Shown: piece by piece, positions 22,666 through 35,612 of the stretch
How positions within the stretch are numbered: the first letter of the stretch is position 1
Layout of the letters: every line of letters begins with the position of its first letter
DNA from: Apoda limacodes
Lineage: Eukaryota > Arthropoda > Insecta > Lepidoptera > Limacodidae
Length of the DNA stretch: 64,000 nucleotides
Assembly (NCBI GenBank): GCA_946406115.1
Contig: OX291545.1
Coordinates: forward strand, 21,881,153 to 21,945,152
Reading direction: 5' to 3'
The notes under the pieces: model-generated
Seen by the model: the letters and a program-made list of their open reading frames with translations, nothing else
Told to the model about the DNA's origin: nothing
Database searches by the model: none
Made by a program: the position numbers and the translations under genes

Positions 22666-23989
22666 TATATGCAGAATTTATCTATAACCCCTCTTAACAT
22701 AAAAGGTAGGTATCTATATTATAGAACAACAAACAAATAAGTGTATAAATGCCTTTATTCCGATAATATAAGGGTGTCAATGTTATCCCATGTTATCAGT
22801 CGATATCTTACGCAATCAGATAATCCATACAAGCTGAGAACACATCAGTCATACAAGTAGGTACCTATCACTAGGTGTATTAAGTTGGTCAATACATTAC
22901 CTAACTGTTTAAAACGCATGATTAGAGTAAACAAACTCTTGATTTAAGACAAAGGACATTAAATACTTCAAACAATCAATTTTTAGTTGCAATCATCAAA
23001 TCAAATCAGACCGTTTTTTTTTGTAAACAATTTAACTTATGTGTTATTAATTAATAAAATGCGACACCAAAAAAAAAACCAGATATTGTATCCCAATAGC
23101 GAAGGGCTAATGTACGCTCAACTCAAGCAGGAGGGGTTTTAGTAGGTGGGAGTCCGACACTACCCATTCCATCCGGGTGTCCATATTGGATTTCCAGTGC
23201 TGCACAAAAATTAAATAAATACAAGATATTTGAGCCCTATTATCGGATCCGACTAAACCTTTTGAAAGCCCTAAATGAATCCCTTTTTCTATAATGAATT
23301 TAATTCGAAAAATGTAATTCGTTAAATTGTTACTAATATATTTTTTATTTTAAGCAAAAGTATCCGAAAATCGGTGCCTCTCCCCTATGCCGTTTGGATG
23401 ATCTCATGTACAGCTGTTACAAAAAAAAAATACACCACACAAGAACGTGTATTCAGAAATTACTATAGATAGGTGCTAAATAAACTGTTAACCACTGACA
23501 TAAAGCAGAATACTGTAACGGATAAATTAAAGTGATGATTATCACGTCCCAATAATTTGGTTTACTGATAGAAACAAAAATAATCAGTGCTATAACACAA
23601 CTACTACAAGCTGTGTTATTCCCTTTGCTGTAGATTTAGACGACCTACATACTGTGACGATCAAAAGCTCCCACGCTTCCGAGAAGTCGGCTGACGGCAT
23701 TTTGACGACTTATTAAAATGTCAGACCGAATTGGAAAACGACAAGATGTCTCGTGTAGTGTAAGTTAACAAGAAATGTTTTTTTTTGTGCTATCAGCTAC
23801 ATTATATATATAAATTTCTCGTGACTTTGTTAAGAAAATAAGAGAGCTTTTATTTACTTAACTTTATGGAAAAATATTGGAAATCTTGCACAAATATTTA
23901 TCCCCTAATTTACCCTTCAGGGGATTTAAGAAGGTAATAAAACAGTCATCTTTTTTTTTAACCTAATGGCCAAAATACTTATTTTCTTA
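22666..23989. other. Non-coding stretch
   Basis: Flank of the near-complete LINE. No gene or repeat recognised. Confidence 0.55.
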
Positions 23990-24172
23990 TTTTACCCTGT
24001 TGGCGGGGATTTTTGCAAAAACCTTTCTTTGTAGAGTCTTACGTCACATAAGGAACCCACGTGCCAAATTTCAAGTTTCTATAAACCCAGCGGTTTAGGC
24101 TGTGCGTTCATAAGTCAGCCAGTCAGTCAGTTTCTTCTTTTAAGACAAAGATCGCGTTTCACACAGACTGTG
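23990..24172 (+). repeat. Repeat with (CAGT)n tail block
   Basis: Contains ccaaatttcaagtttctata, aacccagcggtttaggctgt and gtcagccagtcagtcagttt, a tail arrangement I associate with lepidopteran LINE/SINE ends. Confidence 0.5.
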
Positions 24173-24926
24173 GAAAATTTCATGTTGTGATTATAAATAT
24201 AATCTATTGTGCAGTTGTGAAAATCCATGTGATAGAATCTTGATAAAGAAAGCCCGGTATTTTTCGTGTACATTATATCCTAATTATAATTAAATTTATT
24301 GTCAGTAACCATGTCAATTCTTTTTGTAAATCACAGTATAAATAAATGCAATGGCCGAGTGGTGTTTTTTATGTGCTCTAAACGTAGGAGCAAAATGACG
24401 TTGTATAATGGGTAGGTTCAATGAATTATTCATTAAATTGAAAGTGTATGTAGTTTTACAAACTACAAATCCTCACTTCGTGTAGTTTTATGCGGAATGT
24501 AGGTATCCACTTTCAATTAAAATTTTTGGGATTGTGTTTCCAGGGTTTTGTACAAAACATCCTTATAGTTTCGCCATGGCGTCCATCTGAGACTATAAGT
24601 GCTAGACAGCTAAAATTTGGCAAGTGGTATACAATTACCTGCATATTAATCACGCCGACAAAGTCGTAAAATAAATTACCGAAAAAAAGTTTTGCAAAGT
24701 AGTAATGACCTTTTTTCTCGTCTATACCATGGTATGGGGTGTCGTTGGATAGGTCGTTCAAAAATATAGTGGGTGTGTAAAAACGATTTTCGATTCATGG
24801 ATCCGTTAGCGAAATATAAAGCTTCTTGATAGAGCAACAATAAGCTACAATAAGTTAATAATATTAAACTTTCGTCCGAATTTCATTAAAAATCTAGAGA
24901 AAGGTGCTTTTTCAAGTATGTTTCCA
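24173..24926. other. Non-coding flank of the 24-bp array
   Basis: Contains one inverted repeat with arms aaattgaaagtg (about 24436) and cactttcaatt (about 24509). Nothing else recognised. Confidence 0.5.
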
Positions 24927-25382
24927 AGTATTAAAATCATAGGCGTATCTAGTATTAAAATCATAGGCGTATCTAGTATTAAAATCATAGGCGTATCTAG
25001 TATTAAAATCATAGGCGTATCTAGTATTAAAATCATAGGCGTATCTAGTATTAAAATCATAGGCGTATCTAGTATTAAAATCATAGGCGTATCTAGTATT
25101 AAAATCATAGGCGTATCTAGTATTAAAATCATAGGCGTATCTAGTATTAAAATCATAGGCGTATCTAGTATTAAAATCATAGGCGTATCTAGTATTAAAA
25201 TCATAGGCGTATCTAGTATTAAAATCATAGGCGTATCTAGTATTAAAATCATAGGCGTATCTAGTATTAAAATCATAGGCGTATCTAGTATTAAAATCAT
25301 AGGCGTATCTAGTATTAAAATCATAGGCGTATCTAGTATTAAAATCATAGGCGTATCTAGTATTAAAATCATAGGCGTATCT
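24927..25382 (+). repeat. 24-bp tandem repeat, 19 copies
   Basis: Unit agtattaaaatcataggcgtatct (24 bp, shown here as its period only) repeats 19 times with no variant visible to me. Because 24 is a multiple of three, the plus frame encodes (SIKIIGVS)19 and one minus frame encodes repeats of DTPMILIL. Both open frames follow from the period and are not evidence of a gene. An imperfect reverse-complement relative of part of the unit lies just downstream at about 25479-25502. Confidence 0.97.
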
Positions 25383-28300
25383 AGGCCGTTCAAAGGGGAT
25401 TAGATGGGTAGTTTTTTATTAAAAGTTCTTTAATACATATGAACTTTTACTAAAACTGCGAACCTGCGAAAAAAAATCCTGGATACGTCTTTGATTCAAA
25501 TTAACAATAATGATCACGAATGATTGTGGTTAAAACATCAAAACATAACTACACACATCAACACCGTCTTTGAAAGGATATTTTGTATAAAATTCTTAAA
25601 CTCCAAAAATACTGGCCGGTTTTAAATTATTTTTGTTAAAACTTATTTTGTAGGCCTCTTTGGTTTCTTGCCTATCTTATAATATATGTGCAGACGTCAA
25701 TAGATACAATTTTATTATAAGATCAAATATTTACATTTGTTTGGCAAAAAGCTCTTATGAAAATCTCTACGTAAAATCGAGTGTTGGCAACGTTATTGGA
25801 AAAATAAATATTACGGTAAAAGAGCAGCGCATTGTTTATGATATACCGCTTATGATGTATTCTATAAATAAAGTTAAAAATTAGAAATTGTTGTCGTAGA
25901 ATACAATAGTAAACGTTATTGTTTAGATTATAGAGGTACCAATCACTTTAAATTTAATATCACTAGCGCATAAAAATAAAATTGCCCATTAGGCTAACAA
26001 GTAACTAAATACTCCTTTAACCTGAATTTTGAAATAATATGTCAATTATAGAAAATGAACTTTGCCATAATCTTTGAATTTTATATCAATTTTATGTCAA
26101 TTTTGACTTAGGTACTTCTCATTACCGAATTTCGCTAAAATGCTTGTTCACATTAAATATAATAGAATAGAATTTATTTGATTTAGAAAACGACACTGAA
26201 ACAGAAATACCTAAAACTAGCATACGTGTTGCTTGGCTTAATTAGACAGTACAACGTAAAAATTTGTTTCTCCTTCAATTTTGATACTTTATATCAGGGG
26301 AACGTGCACCATTTTGCATGCACTTTGGGTTTAAATAACTAAACTTATTTCTCTGCTTGTCAGTTTTAAACCTATAAGTAATGTTATGAAGTCAAAATTT
26401 AAGGGAAGTTATTGTTTAACTAGTGCTATTGTTATGATTTTTTTGTTTACTTGTTACCTGTTGTTTAAACAAACATAGAGCTTAATTACATAATAAAATT
26501 ATGATAATAAAACAACAAGTCGGAATAATTCGATAATTTGATCGATGAAAGACTTATTTATTTATTTATTTATTTTGTTGAGCGAGTGCCTTGTGAGGCA
26601 CGTGCACATCTGCCAATTCGCGGCGCGTGTGCGGAAGTACGCCGCGCCGGAACTTATACAAATAATATCGTTACCCAGACTAAAGTATGTAATTACATGT
26701 TTGTGTTTCTACCGAGTGTTTCTATTGCTATAAAATATTTTAACGCAAAATAATAAGATTTGAGACATGTTAATATTATGTGTAAATCTGATACGTTTCG
26801 TGTTTAATATCTATGAAATAGGTTGTTTTTCACGTGATTACCAATTTGGGTTTTCTATAAACAATAATTAATTTCGAAAAAATAAGCAAATGCAAATGCT
26901 CCTGAAAATGGATTGATGAATATTTGTATTAATTTCCCATATGTCTACATAATACAATAATACTAACTATACTTTTAATTAATCGTTTTGTAGCTCGTTA
27001 AAATATAATAAAAACACAAAGCAGAAAACTTTTATTGAATAAATTGAAATAAATATCTGCTTTACATCATTAAATATATTCACTTAAGTAACTAGACGTA
27101 AAATGATACTTTTTACCTAATCCTAAGATGTGAATATCAGATTTTAGGTATTCATACTTTTTATGTCTAAAATAAAATAAATGTATCTAAATAAAAAATA
27201 TGTGTTCATCATAAGAATAAGTATTAAACATAATTAATAGAAAGATAGACGTATCTATCTTTTAAACTAGTTCGAAACGTTAGTAACTAAGTATACCTAC
27301 GTGAATAAGTCTAAATATTTATTACTTCAATAACTCACATTAAAAATATCTTTGTAACTGATAATTTTTTTAAACAGAGCGAGTTTGTTGGTAAGCTTAA
27401 GAAATTTAAGTTTTAACTTCTGTTTAGGAAGTTATTATAATAGGTCCAAATATTGAAATCGCTAAATTTGCGTTTTCTTTACGGAGGAGGCTTATTTCGA
27501 GCAAAAGATTTCCAGCAGCAAATGTACATCGACTTTGAGTTCCATTTTTGCTATTTTGATGTGGAATATAACTCAGTTCAGCAACCACTTCATCGGAATT
27601 AACGCCTGGCTAGCCCTTACTTAATTGAACTCTGCTCCTTGAATATAAAGTAGGAAGCACCTTGGTCACACTCGCAGGTCGCTGTGCCAGTTCTCTTATT
27701 AAACTTTCATTGGTAACCCATTTACAAAATGCAAACGATACATCGACGGTTGTCGTAGATTGTCATTGTTTTGAAGCCAGAAATATTTATATCAATTTTA
27801 ATTAAAAATCACAAAAAATATAAGAATTTTATTTAATAGTTAGGTATTGGAGATGGGCTTTGAATGGGGTCGAAAACTGAAAGTAAAGTTTCTGAAACAA
27901 TTTTGTTTTCTGAAACTATTTTTATTTTATTTTAAATTTAGTGTGACAAAGTTATCGACTCATGGCCAAAAATGTACAACAGTACTGCTTTCTTCTCTTC
28001 TTTATATTTTTAAATTTACAGGAAAATATAAATAAAAGTTTCCAGTTATGGAGTAGGTACCTATCTATGTAATTTGAAAAATAAACATTTAACAGCGTCT
28101 TACGCTTGACCAGCTTTTTTTTTTCTAATAAGCCTGAGATTATTACGGCGTTTTTTATGAACATATTTTTTTTTACATTGAATCATATATACAGTTAAAA
28201 TTTTCTCTCGTGAAATATATATAGGATTCTTTTTGTTCCTGTAAGAGCTAGAAGAATGGAAAAAGTCTATAAAGGTAATTATATTTTCACTCTAATACCA

Positions 28301-28965
28301 CTATTTGCCTATTAGGACATACGTATACTACCAACGTAATCAACGGTATCTATTTCATCAAAGTTAAATTTTTATAAGCGTCGTTTTACCTCATGTCTTG
28401 CAAAAATATGTAAAAAGACTATGTTTTTTTAACATATAATACTAAGTCTCAAACGATCGAAATATACGTAATGATATTTCTGAAATCAAATTAACTTTAA
28501 TTGCAAATGAAATCAAATGCTAATGATTATTGCACTTTTTGTGCTAATAATATACAATTATTTACAATAAGTAGTAATTTCATTACAATAGTGCTCTTTC
28601 GTCCCTCACCTTGTTGATGTACCTATTGTAATTTACACACTGTTTCCCTTTATTTTGTAAAAATAACAATGGTTTGGAAGTAAAACCAGTATTGCTGACC
28701 CACCGCTGTAATGTCATGTTACAAGGATTTGCAACAAAATGTCACAACATTGACAAGAGGTATTACATGTAACAATTACAAATTTAGTCGAACGGAAGTC
28801 AATGTCGTAGCTTTAAAATAACTATTGTACTTGTGGTTTATTCTCTCAGTCTCTTTAAAATGAGAAGTAACTTTAATGGGTCCGAAAATCTGAATGGTTG
28901 AAATTGTGTTTTATTTACAAATTTTATAGAATTTCATGTTTCTATTCTAGATCAAATGAAAAAAA
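25383..28965. other. Long AT-rich stretch without genes
   Basis: Apart from the small repeat at 27421-27482 I see no supported feature. Frames such as 25660-25884 and 27847-28035 have no recognisable domains. Confidence 0.55.
27421..27482. repeat. Fragment of the 54.7/58.4-kb repeat family
   Basis: Shares gaagttattataataggtcc and tttgcgttttctttacgg with the start of the other two copies. Confidence 0.6.
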
Positions 28966-29568
28966 TTGCCTATCTATTTTTGTAGATTCAGCAAAAGCAT
29001 TTGACACGGTATCTATTCCGCTATTGATTTCCAAGCTTGAGAGCAATGGCATCCGAAGCACTTAACTACAACTTTTCAAGGATTATCTAGCAAATAGATC
29101 ACAATACTTGAAAATGGGAAACTATATTACCGATGACCACCTAGTTACGTTTGGTGTACCCCAAGAAAGTTTATTAGTTCCAAATCTTTTCTTAATATAG
29201 GTATATCAATGATCTATGTGATCTTAAGATTCAAAACAGAAAAATTGTTACCTTCGCGGATGACACTGCAATAACTCGAGTGAAGCACAAAAGAGTCTTA
29301 ATAATATTAGTAATTGGCTCACCCAAAACATATGGACTCCATTTAAAACCATATAAGCCAGCTTAATCCAAGAATCCGCAAATAGCTAGCTCGCGGATTC
29401 AAAGGTTATTAAAGTTATGTATTATGCTTTCTGGGAGTCTTTATTATCTTATTGCTTTTCTTCTTGGGGCGGTGCCTGTAAGTCCTATTTACCACCTCTT
29501 GAAAGAGCCCAAAGGGCTCTTAAGGTAAGCTTGTTAGTTTCATATAGGTTCCCAACTACAGACTTATA
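28966..29568 (+). mobile_element. Relic of a second LINE (RT fragment)
   Basis: One frame reads CLSIFVDSAKAFDTVSIPLL (motif A region), then after a stop LQLFKDYLANRSQYLKMGN and VTFGVPQESLLVPNLFLI. A shifted frame gives NDLCDLKIQN and FADDTA (the YADD-type motif C). A further block at 29417-29568 reads YYAFWESLLSYCFSSWGGAC and LERAQRA, typical of the post-RT region of jockey/CR1-type LINEs. The residues differ clearly from the main LINE in this window, so it is another family. It is disabled by stops and a missing middle. A GGGTTCCGTACC-element tail follows directly. Confidence 0.85.
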
Positions 29569-29618
29569 TAAAAAAAAATCGGCCAAGTGCGAGTCGGACG
29601 CACGAAGGGTTCCGTAGC
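29569..29618 (-). repeat. GGGTTCCGTACC-family tail fragment
   Basis: Contains the tail block in minus orientation (tcggccaagtgcgagtcgga, then gaagggttccgta), attached to the 3' side of the second LINE relic. Confidence 0.75.
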
Positions 29619-31789
29619 ATTATCTATAAAAGGTAATGTACACGGAGAAAAAAAAATATTGTCCGAATTAAAAAACTGTTTATTAAAATGCGTTAATACT
29701 AAATTTCATTATTTAAAAAAAAAAATCCTGGAAATTACAAAACACTATAAATTTAAGTACATTTTATTAATTCCTTAAAATAATAACAACAAAATAGTTT
29801 AATTCATTTCCGTTATTAATAATTTCTACTTCGGATTACAGAATTTTACAAATCTTAATATCTTACTTGTCATTATGTTAAGGCCAATTAACGAATTACT
29901 GAAGTTTTCTAATAACAAACATCATATCGTACTGCAATGAATTAAGGTTGACGTCACGCGTCTTACATCGCGCTATCGAAGCTTTTTCGATAGTTCGCAT
30001 ATATACCGAAATGCAAATAAAGTGTGGCAAGGTATTCTTCAGGTATCACTCCTCTCCTGGCGGGGGATTCCCCTTTACCGCCGCTTCACAAACGGTAACC
30101 TTGAGCTTCACAACGGCCACTTTTAGCAGAAATGCCAACTACAACTCACAGATATTATTTAGATGCTATATAAAACCTTCTAAAAATAGCTTATGACCAG
30201 CTTTATATTTGCGACATTTGGATTTTAGAATTTTTTCTACGAAGAGTAAATTAAGGATATCAAATGCCGGAGCTAGTGGGCTGTAAGAGGGGCCTTAAAC
30301 GCTGATTGTAAGCGTGTTATACGTTTTTTGCATTCCATTAAATTTTACTTGTTTTTAGTAAACAACACATTCCAACAAGACTAGTTTTATTTCTGTTAAT
30401 AAAACCAATAAGTAAAACTCATTGGTAACCGTCAGTGTTAATTACTTGTCTTCGGAATCACTAATATTTTAATGGTTATTAGTTTATTATTTACTTGTAG
30501 CTACTAAAGTTGTTTCTCCGTGTACGGCATATTTTTCTTAGTTTTATCATTCTCTTATTTTAGAAGTTATAGGGGAGGGGGGCACACATTTTACCACTTT
30601 GGAAGTGTCTCTCGCGCAAACTATTCAGTTTAGAATTTTTTTAATTTCTATGAAACTAATTTCTGTTTTGAGGGTGACGGCAGATAAAATATGTGGTCCA
30701 TTTAAAAAAAAAACAATTCTGATGAATCGCTTTAGTTGTGAAATGTTCTCTCTGCGAAGGTTTCCTCTAGCGACTATAAAAAATAACCTTACGGACGTCT
30801 ACTTCACAGCTGACTACAAAATGTGTAGTCTTTGTTATCTCCGTCTATGCTCGTGGTAATAATATTGTTTTATTTTCATTAACTTGTAAATTCTATTAAA
30901 ATTGTAATCGCGACTCGATACATGTGTAGGATATCTGCAAAATCTCTTCAGAAATAGAATAGAATCTAGTTATTTAGGTGAAATGTAAACTATCAACAAG
31001 TTCTTAAGAATGGATAAAATTAGAACAATGCAATATTTTTTTTCAAACAATAGAATATTTATGGAAATGAAAAAAAAACTCAAGGTCAAAAGTTTAATTT
31101 TAAACACATTCCGTGAGAGGTAGTTGCTAAAATCTAATTATGGGCTGTGATTATCCGCGATATCTGTTTGCTGGTCGTCTAAATACTAATAAAAACAAGC
31201 CAATGTAAAATAATAAAATAAAAGGTTTTCTGTTTGAAAAACTAATTCAACAATTCAAGAACTAAAAAATCGCAGACATCAAGAGTTTTAAGACATTAAG
31301 GCTATTTACCTGTTTTATATATATTTGTCTGTAATTTAAAAAGCCTGGTGGGCAAAGGAAAAATGAATTATTGTTGAAAAGTTGTTTTGCTATAACATTT
31401 GGTTATGCTGTGATATAACCTACTTTTGAAAAATTACCTTAAATCTTCTTTGGACTCTTGGACTTGGAGAGAGTATTTATTTAACGGTTGTCATAAACAT
31501 ACAGATGCGTCGAAAGACTTAATTTTATAAAACTGTTAATATAGTGATGAATACCTATCATAGGAGGTATTCTCGGTGTTAGTAGAGATAAATTGAAAGT
31601 GTACAAAAAAGATTATCCATGCATATTATATATGATAAAAAGGTTTGTAGCCTTTCTCCTCTTCCTCTAAACATAAGTATAAGCTTGTTGCAACCATAGA
31701 TATGTAGAAAACATCATTTGATCAATATATCTATGGTTACAATTTACTAATGTTGAGCGAACGGTCTGATCCTCGCCCTACCGATTTGT
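29619..31789. other. Non-coding stretch
   Basis: AT-rich; scattered short open frames without family resemblance. Confidence 0.55.
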
Positions 31790-32066
31790 ATAAATGTCGC
31801 CGGCAAATCGTATAATTCGCCGTTTCACAACATGCCTAGGCAAATCGTAAAATATGGAAACGAAAGGAACAGAAATCGCACTGTACAAGTCATGTATGTT
31901 AGGTTAGGTTCAGTTTTTCTTCTGTAAACGTAGATGCGAAGCGAGCGGAGCGTTCCAGCCAAGCTTCATATAATAATCTGTTTAGTAAATTTCTATTCCA
32001 TACTTTACGATCTGCCTAGGCATTTTGTGAAACGGCGGATTATACGATTTGCCTGCGACATAAATA
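31790..32066. mobile_element. Foldback element with about 67-bp terminal arms
   Basis: Arm 31790-31857 and arm 31998-32066 are reverse complements with only about five mismatches (shared gcaaatcgtataat, cgccgtttcaca, atgcctaggca). The loop of about 140 bp contains two TTAGG-like steps and gcgaagcgagcggagcg. No ORF. It looks like a foldback/MITE. Confidence 0.8.
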
Positions 32067-33394
32067 TGAAAATACGATTGAGAAAAAAACTATTAATTCA
32101 TTTAATTGAGCGTATTGATATGTTGCTCCCTTACTCGAGAAGGAATTATGCTATAAAACAATACCATTTAATATATTTTACTATTGCTTCGTAAAATAAG
32201 TAACATAATATGCAGTTGCCGAGATTTCCACCTTTGTTTCCGGCAGAAATTAATTTCAATAGGCGTGCAACCCCAAGGACTTACAAAACTCGAATGTGTT
32301 TCTAATTGCTAGACAAACAGTTAGTAAATTGTACTTAGTGGCGTTAATTGTACACAGGTTAGTATGGTTCTACTCAATTCCAAGGTCGCAATCTGCGTTG
32401 GACAAAATTATTCTAAGTTATATCTTACTATTGTAAATTGGTCCACGTTGAGAAGCGTTGGAGTCGATCCAAAACTACAATTAATCCAATTTCATTCATG
32501 CGTGATGAACGTTAGTCGAGGTACATTTACCTTTATGGCCATGGATGTCAGTCGGCTTGCAAATATAAAAGGCAATATTTTAGCAACTAATATTGGACCT
32601 GTTTTTTTTTGACGCACATTCGCCCAAAAATTACGGCATGACCTTCGCGTCGCGGGTTATGATGGATTCTTACCGGCTAAAACCCTACGGTGTCCGCCTG
32701 TTGCCATGTTGCGGGCACACTTTCGCAATCTTTCACGACCCCCAAGACAGTCGCTCCAGGCGCTCAGGTCAAGGCCATCGCTTCTGCCTGATTAGACCTA
32801 ACTTGGCCTACAACCTACCAAGTTACTGCCTAGCCTACGGGGTTGCGATTTACAACGGTGCGGCACAAAGTATCTGCTCGGCTGCGCAGTAAAGTGCCCA
32901 CCAAGCCCACCTCTGCAACCGGTATTAGACTTGGAGAACAGAGCGGTCTGGTCCGCAGACTCCGAATGTATGTATGTCATTTATTTCTCATTGAAAATTA
33001 CATTTTGTCTTAAAAAAATATACAAAATAATTTTTCACAAAAAGATCGTCAAATACAAAAATTAATACGACGCAGTACGACCCCTACCATATGTTGACGT
33101 TCAGGTTGACCTATTTTTACGTAGGTGACTCTTGGTTTCACCAGAGCAAGGTGGACACTACTCGAGGGGGAAACTAGTCTAACTAATTTTATCCTATTAA
33201 ACTAGAACTGAGACTAGAGTCCATAGAGGTATACACTTGTTACCTAGTGGACATGGTAAGATTTGCCCAACTTTTTAAACGTAGTAATAAGTAATGAACA
33301 AAAAAATATTTTTATCTTATATATTTGTTTTTTACTACTTACTTATAAGTCGAATTGGAATTAGATCTACATTTTTATTTTGAAATAAGATTTT
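32067..33394. other. Non-coding stretch with a GC-richer patch
   Basis: About 32620-32960 is clearly richer in G+C than its surroundings and open in short frames on both strands (32593-32892 +, 32798-32980 -). I recognise no domain. A decayed repeat or retrocopy is possible. Confidence 0.45.
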
Positions 33395-33645
33395 GCCAGC
33401 GGATCCGCCCGCCCTGAACTCGGTTAATGATACTAATGAAGTATGCTATGGCTGTTGTTATAGTTCGTTTAAGCTCGGTTACAGTTATTACCGTGGAAAA
33501 TTTTGATTGTTTTTGAGATAGAAAGTGCCTAAAGCCTATGTGCTATTCCAGTACCTAACCTACATGTGTGCCAAGTTTCATCTCGATCCTTCCAGTAGTT
33601 GAAGCGTGATTGAGTAATAAACATCCATCCAGACATACCTACTTT
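33395..33645 (+). repeat. TTTGCCCGCGG-type repeat
   Basis: Head gattttgccagcggatccgc, then ttcgtttaagctcggttaca and gtgccaagtttcatctcgat, ending near gcgtgattgagtaataaac. Confidence 0.65.
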
Positions 33646-35612
33646 TAGTAGGTTTATTGACTGTTACAATAACAGGCTTCAATATACGTATTTAAAATTT
33701 CAATCCAACAAAAACTTAACCTAATTATAAAAAAAAAATTAAATTAATCATGCGTTATAGCTGGGCTTGATGTGTTTAAAATATATGTTGTGTGTATACT
33801 TATTTATACATACAAATGATATATTAGTTTGAGAACTGTCTTATTAGTGGAAATTGCCCGGTGCCTAATTTTATTTATTACATATTTAACCCGTTACACT
33901 CGAAAATTTTCCGCTATTATCGTAATATTATAAAATATGATTATAGCATCAGCAACGGAAAAAATATTAAACTGTCAGATATCTGTAACATACTAGTATG
34001 TTACTTTTGCTTATTCTGTTATTTTATTAGAAGATAACAAAATATAATATACTATCTGTTGCCTGTTAAGTACTTTGTTTCTGGCAACACTCATATTTTG
34101 CGTTGGATCTCTTAGGTCCTGAAGCGAGTTTGTCAAGGAGATGCTTCATTAAGTTTTAGGGAACCAGAAAGCTGGTGCTTTTCTATGCCGGCGAATTGGC
34201 ATTCGTGAAAGAAATCCGTACACGCTGCGCTGCAACTATAGATAAGTAACATTTTTTGTTTTTTGTAATATTGGCCTTCATCATCACATGTTGGTGTGCT
34301 CTTAATGCCCTGGTGATGAAACTACGCTTGTCCATTGATACTACTTCCAGTTTTTTACATTTGACCTTGTATGGTCGGTTTCGGCTATAGGGCTAAAAGT
34401 GACATTATCTCGGGGCAGGTTTTAACATGACAACACTTCTATCTGATACGTCAGAGAATAATGCATTGCAATGAATAGAGGAGGAAGACGGAAATACAAC
34501 TAAGCCATTGGTCAATCTATAAGTCAAACCAAAGAAAGGAAAGATAACTAAGATCTTCAAAGAACGGCAACTGAGGCATGAAAAATAACTAAAACGAAAT
34601 AAAAGTAAGGGTTAAGAAATCAGGGTTAAGAAGACAGCAGTAAAGAGGAAGATGTTACACGACTCGGATAATGTAATTGTATACGATGATTATTTTCGTT
34701 TGATATTTAGTGTGCAGAGTTGAGCTAGCGGAAAGGAGTGTGTTGTTGGTAAGAAATGGTTACACATGAGATGTGCTAAGGAATAGTACATTATTGCCGC
34801 GGCCCCCAAATGCAGCATAACCGGACGATGTGACATTGAAATAATTTGGCGCATTCTTTTTGTTGAGCCAGTCTGAAATTTAAGTAAAACTTTATAAAAT
34901 AAAACTCTTCAGTTATCAATGTTCAGGTTTAGAAAGTTCGTTCCATTTTCAATTAAATTAAAAGGTAATTAAAGATTAACGAACGACTGGAATTGGGATT
35001 GTCGTCAATATCAAGAGTCAGGCGAGTTTAAATTTTTTTTTAACGCGTGAAACCTGATAAGAGAAAAATACAAACTACTCGTAAATACTTTTCCTAGATC
35101 AAGAAACTTTTACACTTAGTAGTTTACATACTAAAAGCGAGAACGGTTGACATTTAATTTAACACAAACGCCGTGTATTTTGGTCTTGTTGACAGGCCGT
35201 TGTTGGCTGGTCCGTTTTGACGTCACCATCTGGAAAATATAACTTATTTCTACACTGTTAATTTATTTAGGTGTAATGGTGAAGTGCCAAGCAATAGAAA
35301 TACGACGAGGTAAATATGTTATGATAAATACGAGTTCAAAATATTCACCTAATTTCTGTAGTTTCTAATAGTTGGCACACAATCGTAAAAGTTATTACGA
35401 TAAACTCAAAGTTATTACTTGGCATTGTTTGAATAGAATTTCTAAATGGAAAAGTAGACTTTAGGACCTGCGGTTCCAGCAAAGGCTTACTTCTACGGCC
35501 TCGACAGTAATGTACTAGTGTTTTAGAAAAAATAATAATTAAGAAAAAATAAACTTTTCCATCTTGTCGAATCAGGTATCGTTAAATTATATGAAATTGT
35601 TGAGAAAGTGAG
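33646..35612. other. Non-coding stretch with a 20-bp palindrome
   Basis: AT-rich. A perfect 20-bp palindrome gtaacatactagtatgttac lies at 33985-34004. No gene. Confidence 0.55.

Noticed and set aside
24918..25403. 161-aa repeat protein ORF (plus) and 182-aa ORF (minus)
   Set aside because: Both follow from a 24-bp perfect repeat without stops. No start context, domain or flanking coding signal.
31895..31912. TTAGG telomeric repeat
   Set aside because: Only two steps, located inside the loop of a foldback element.
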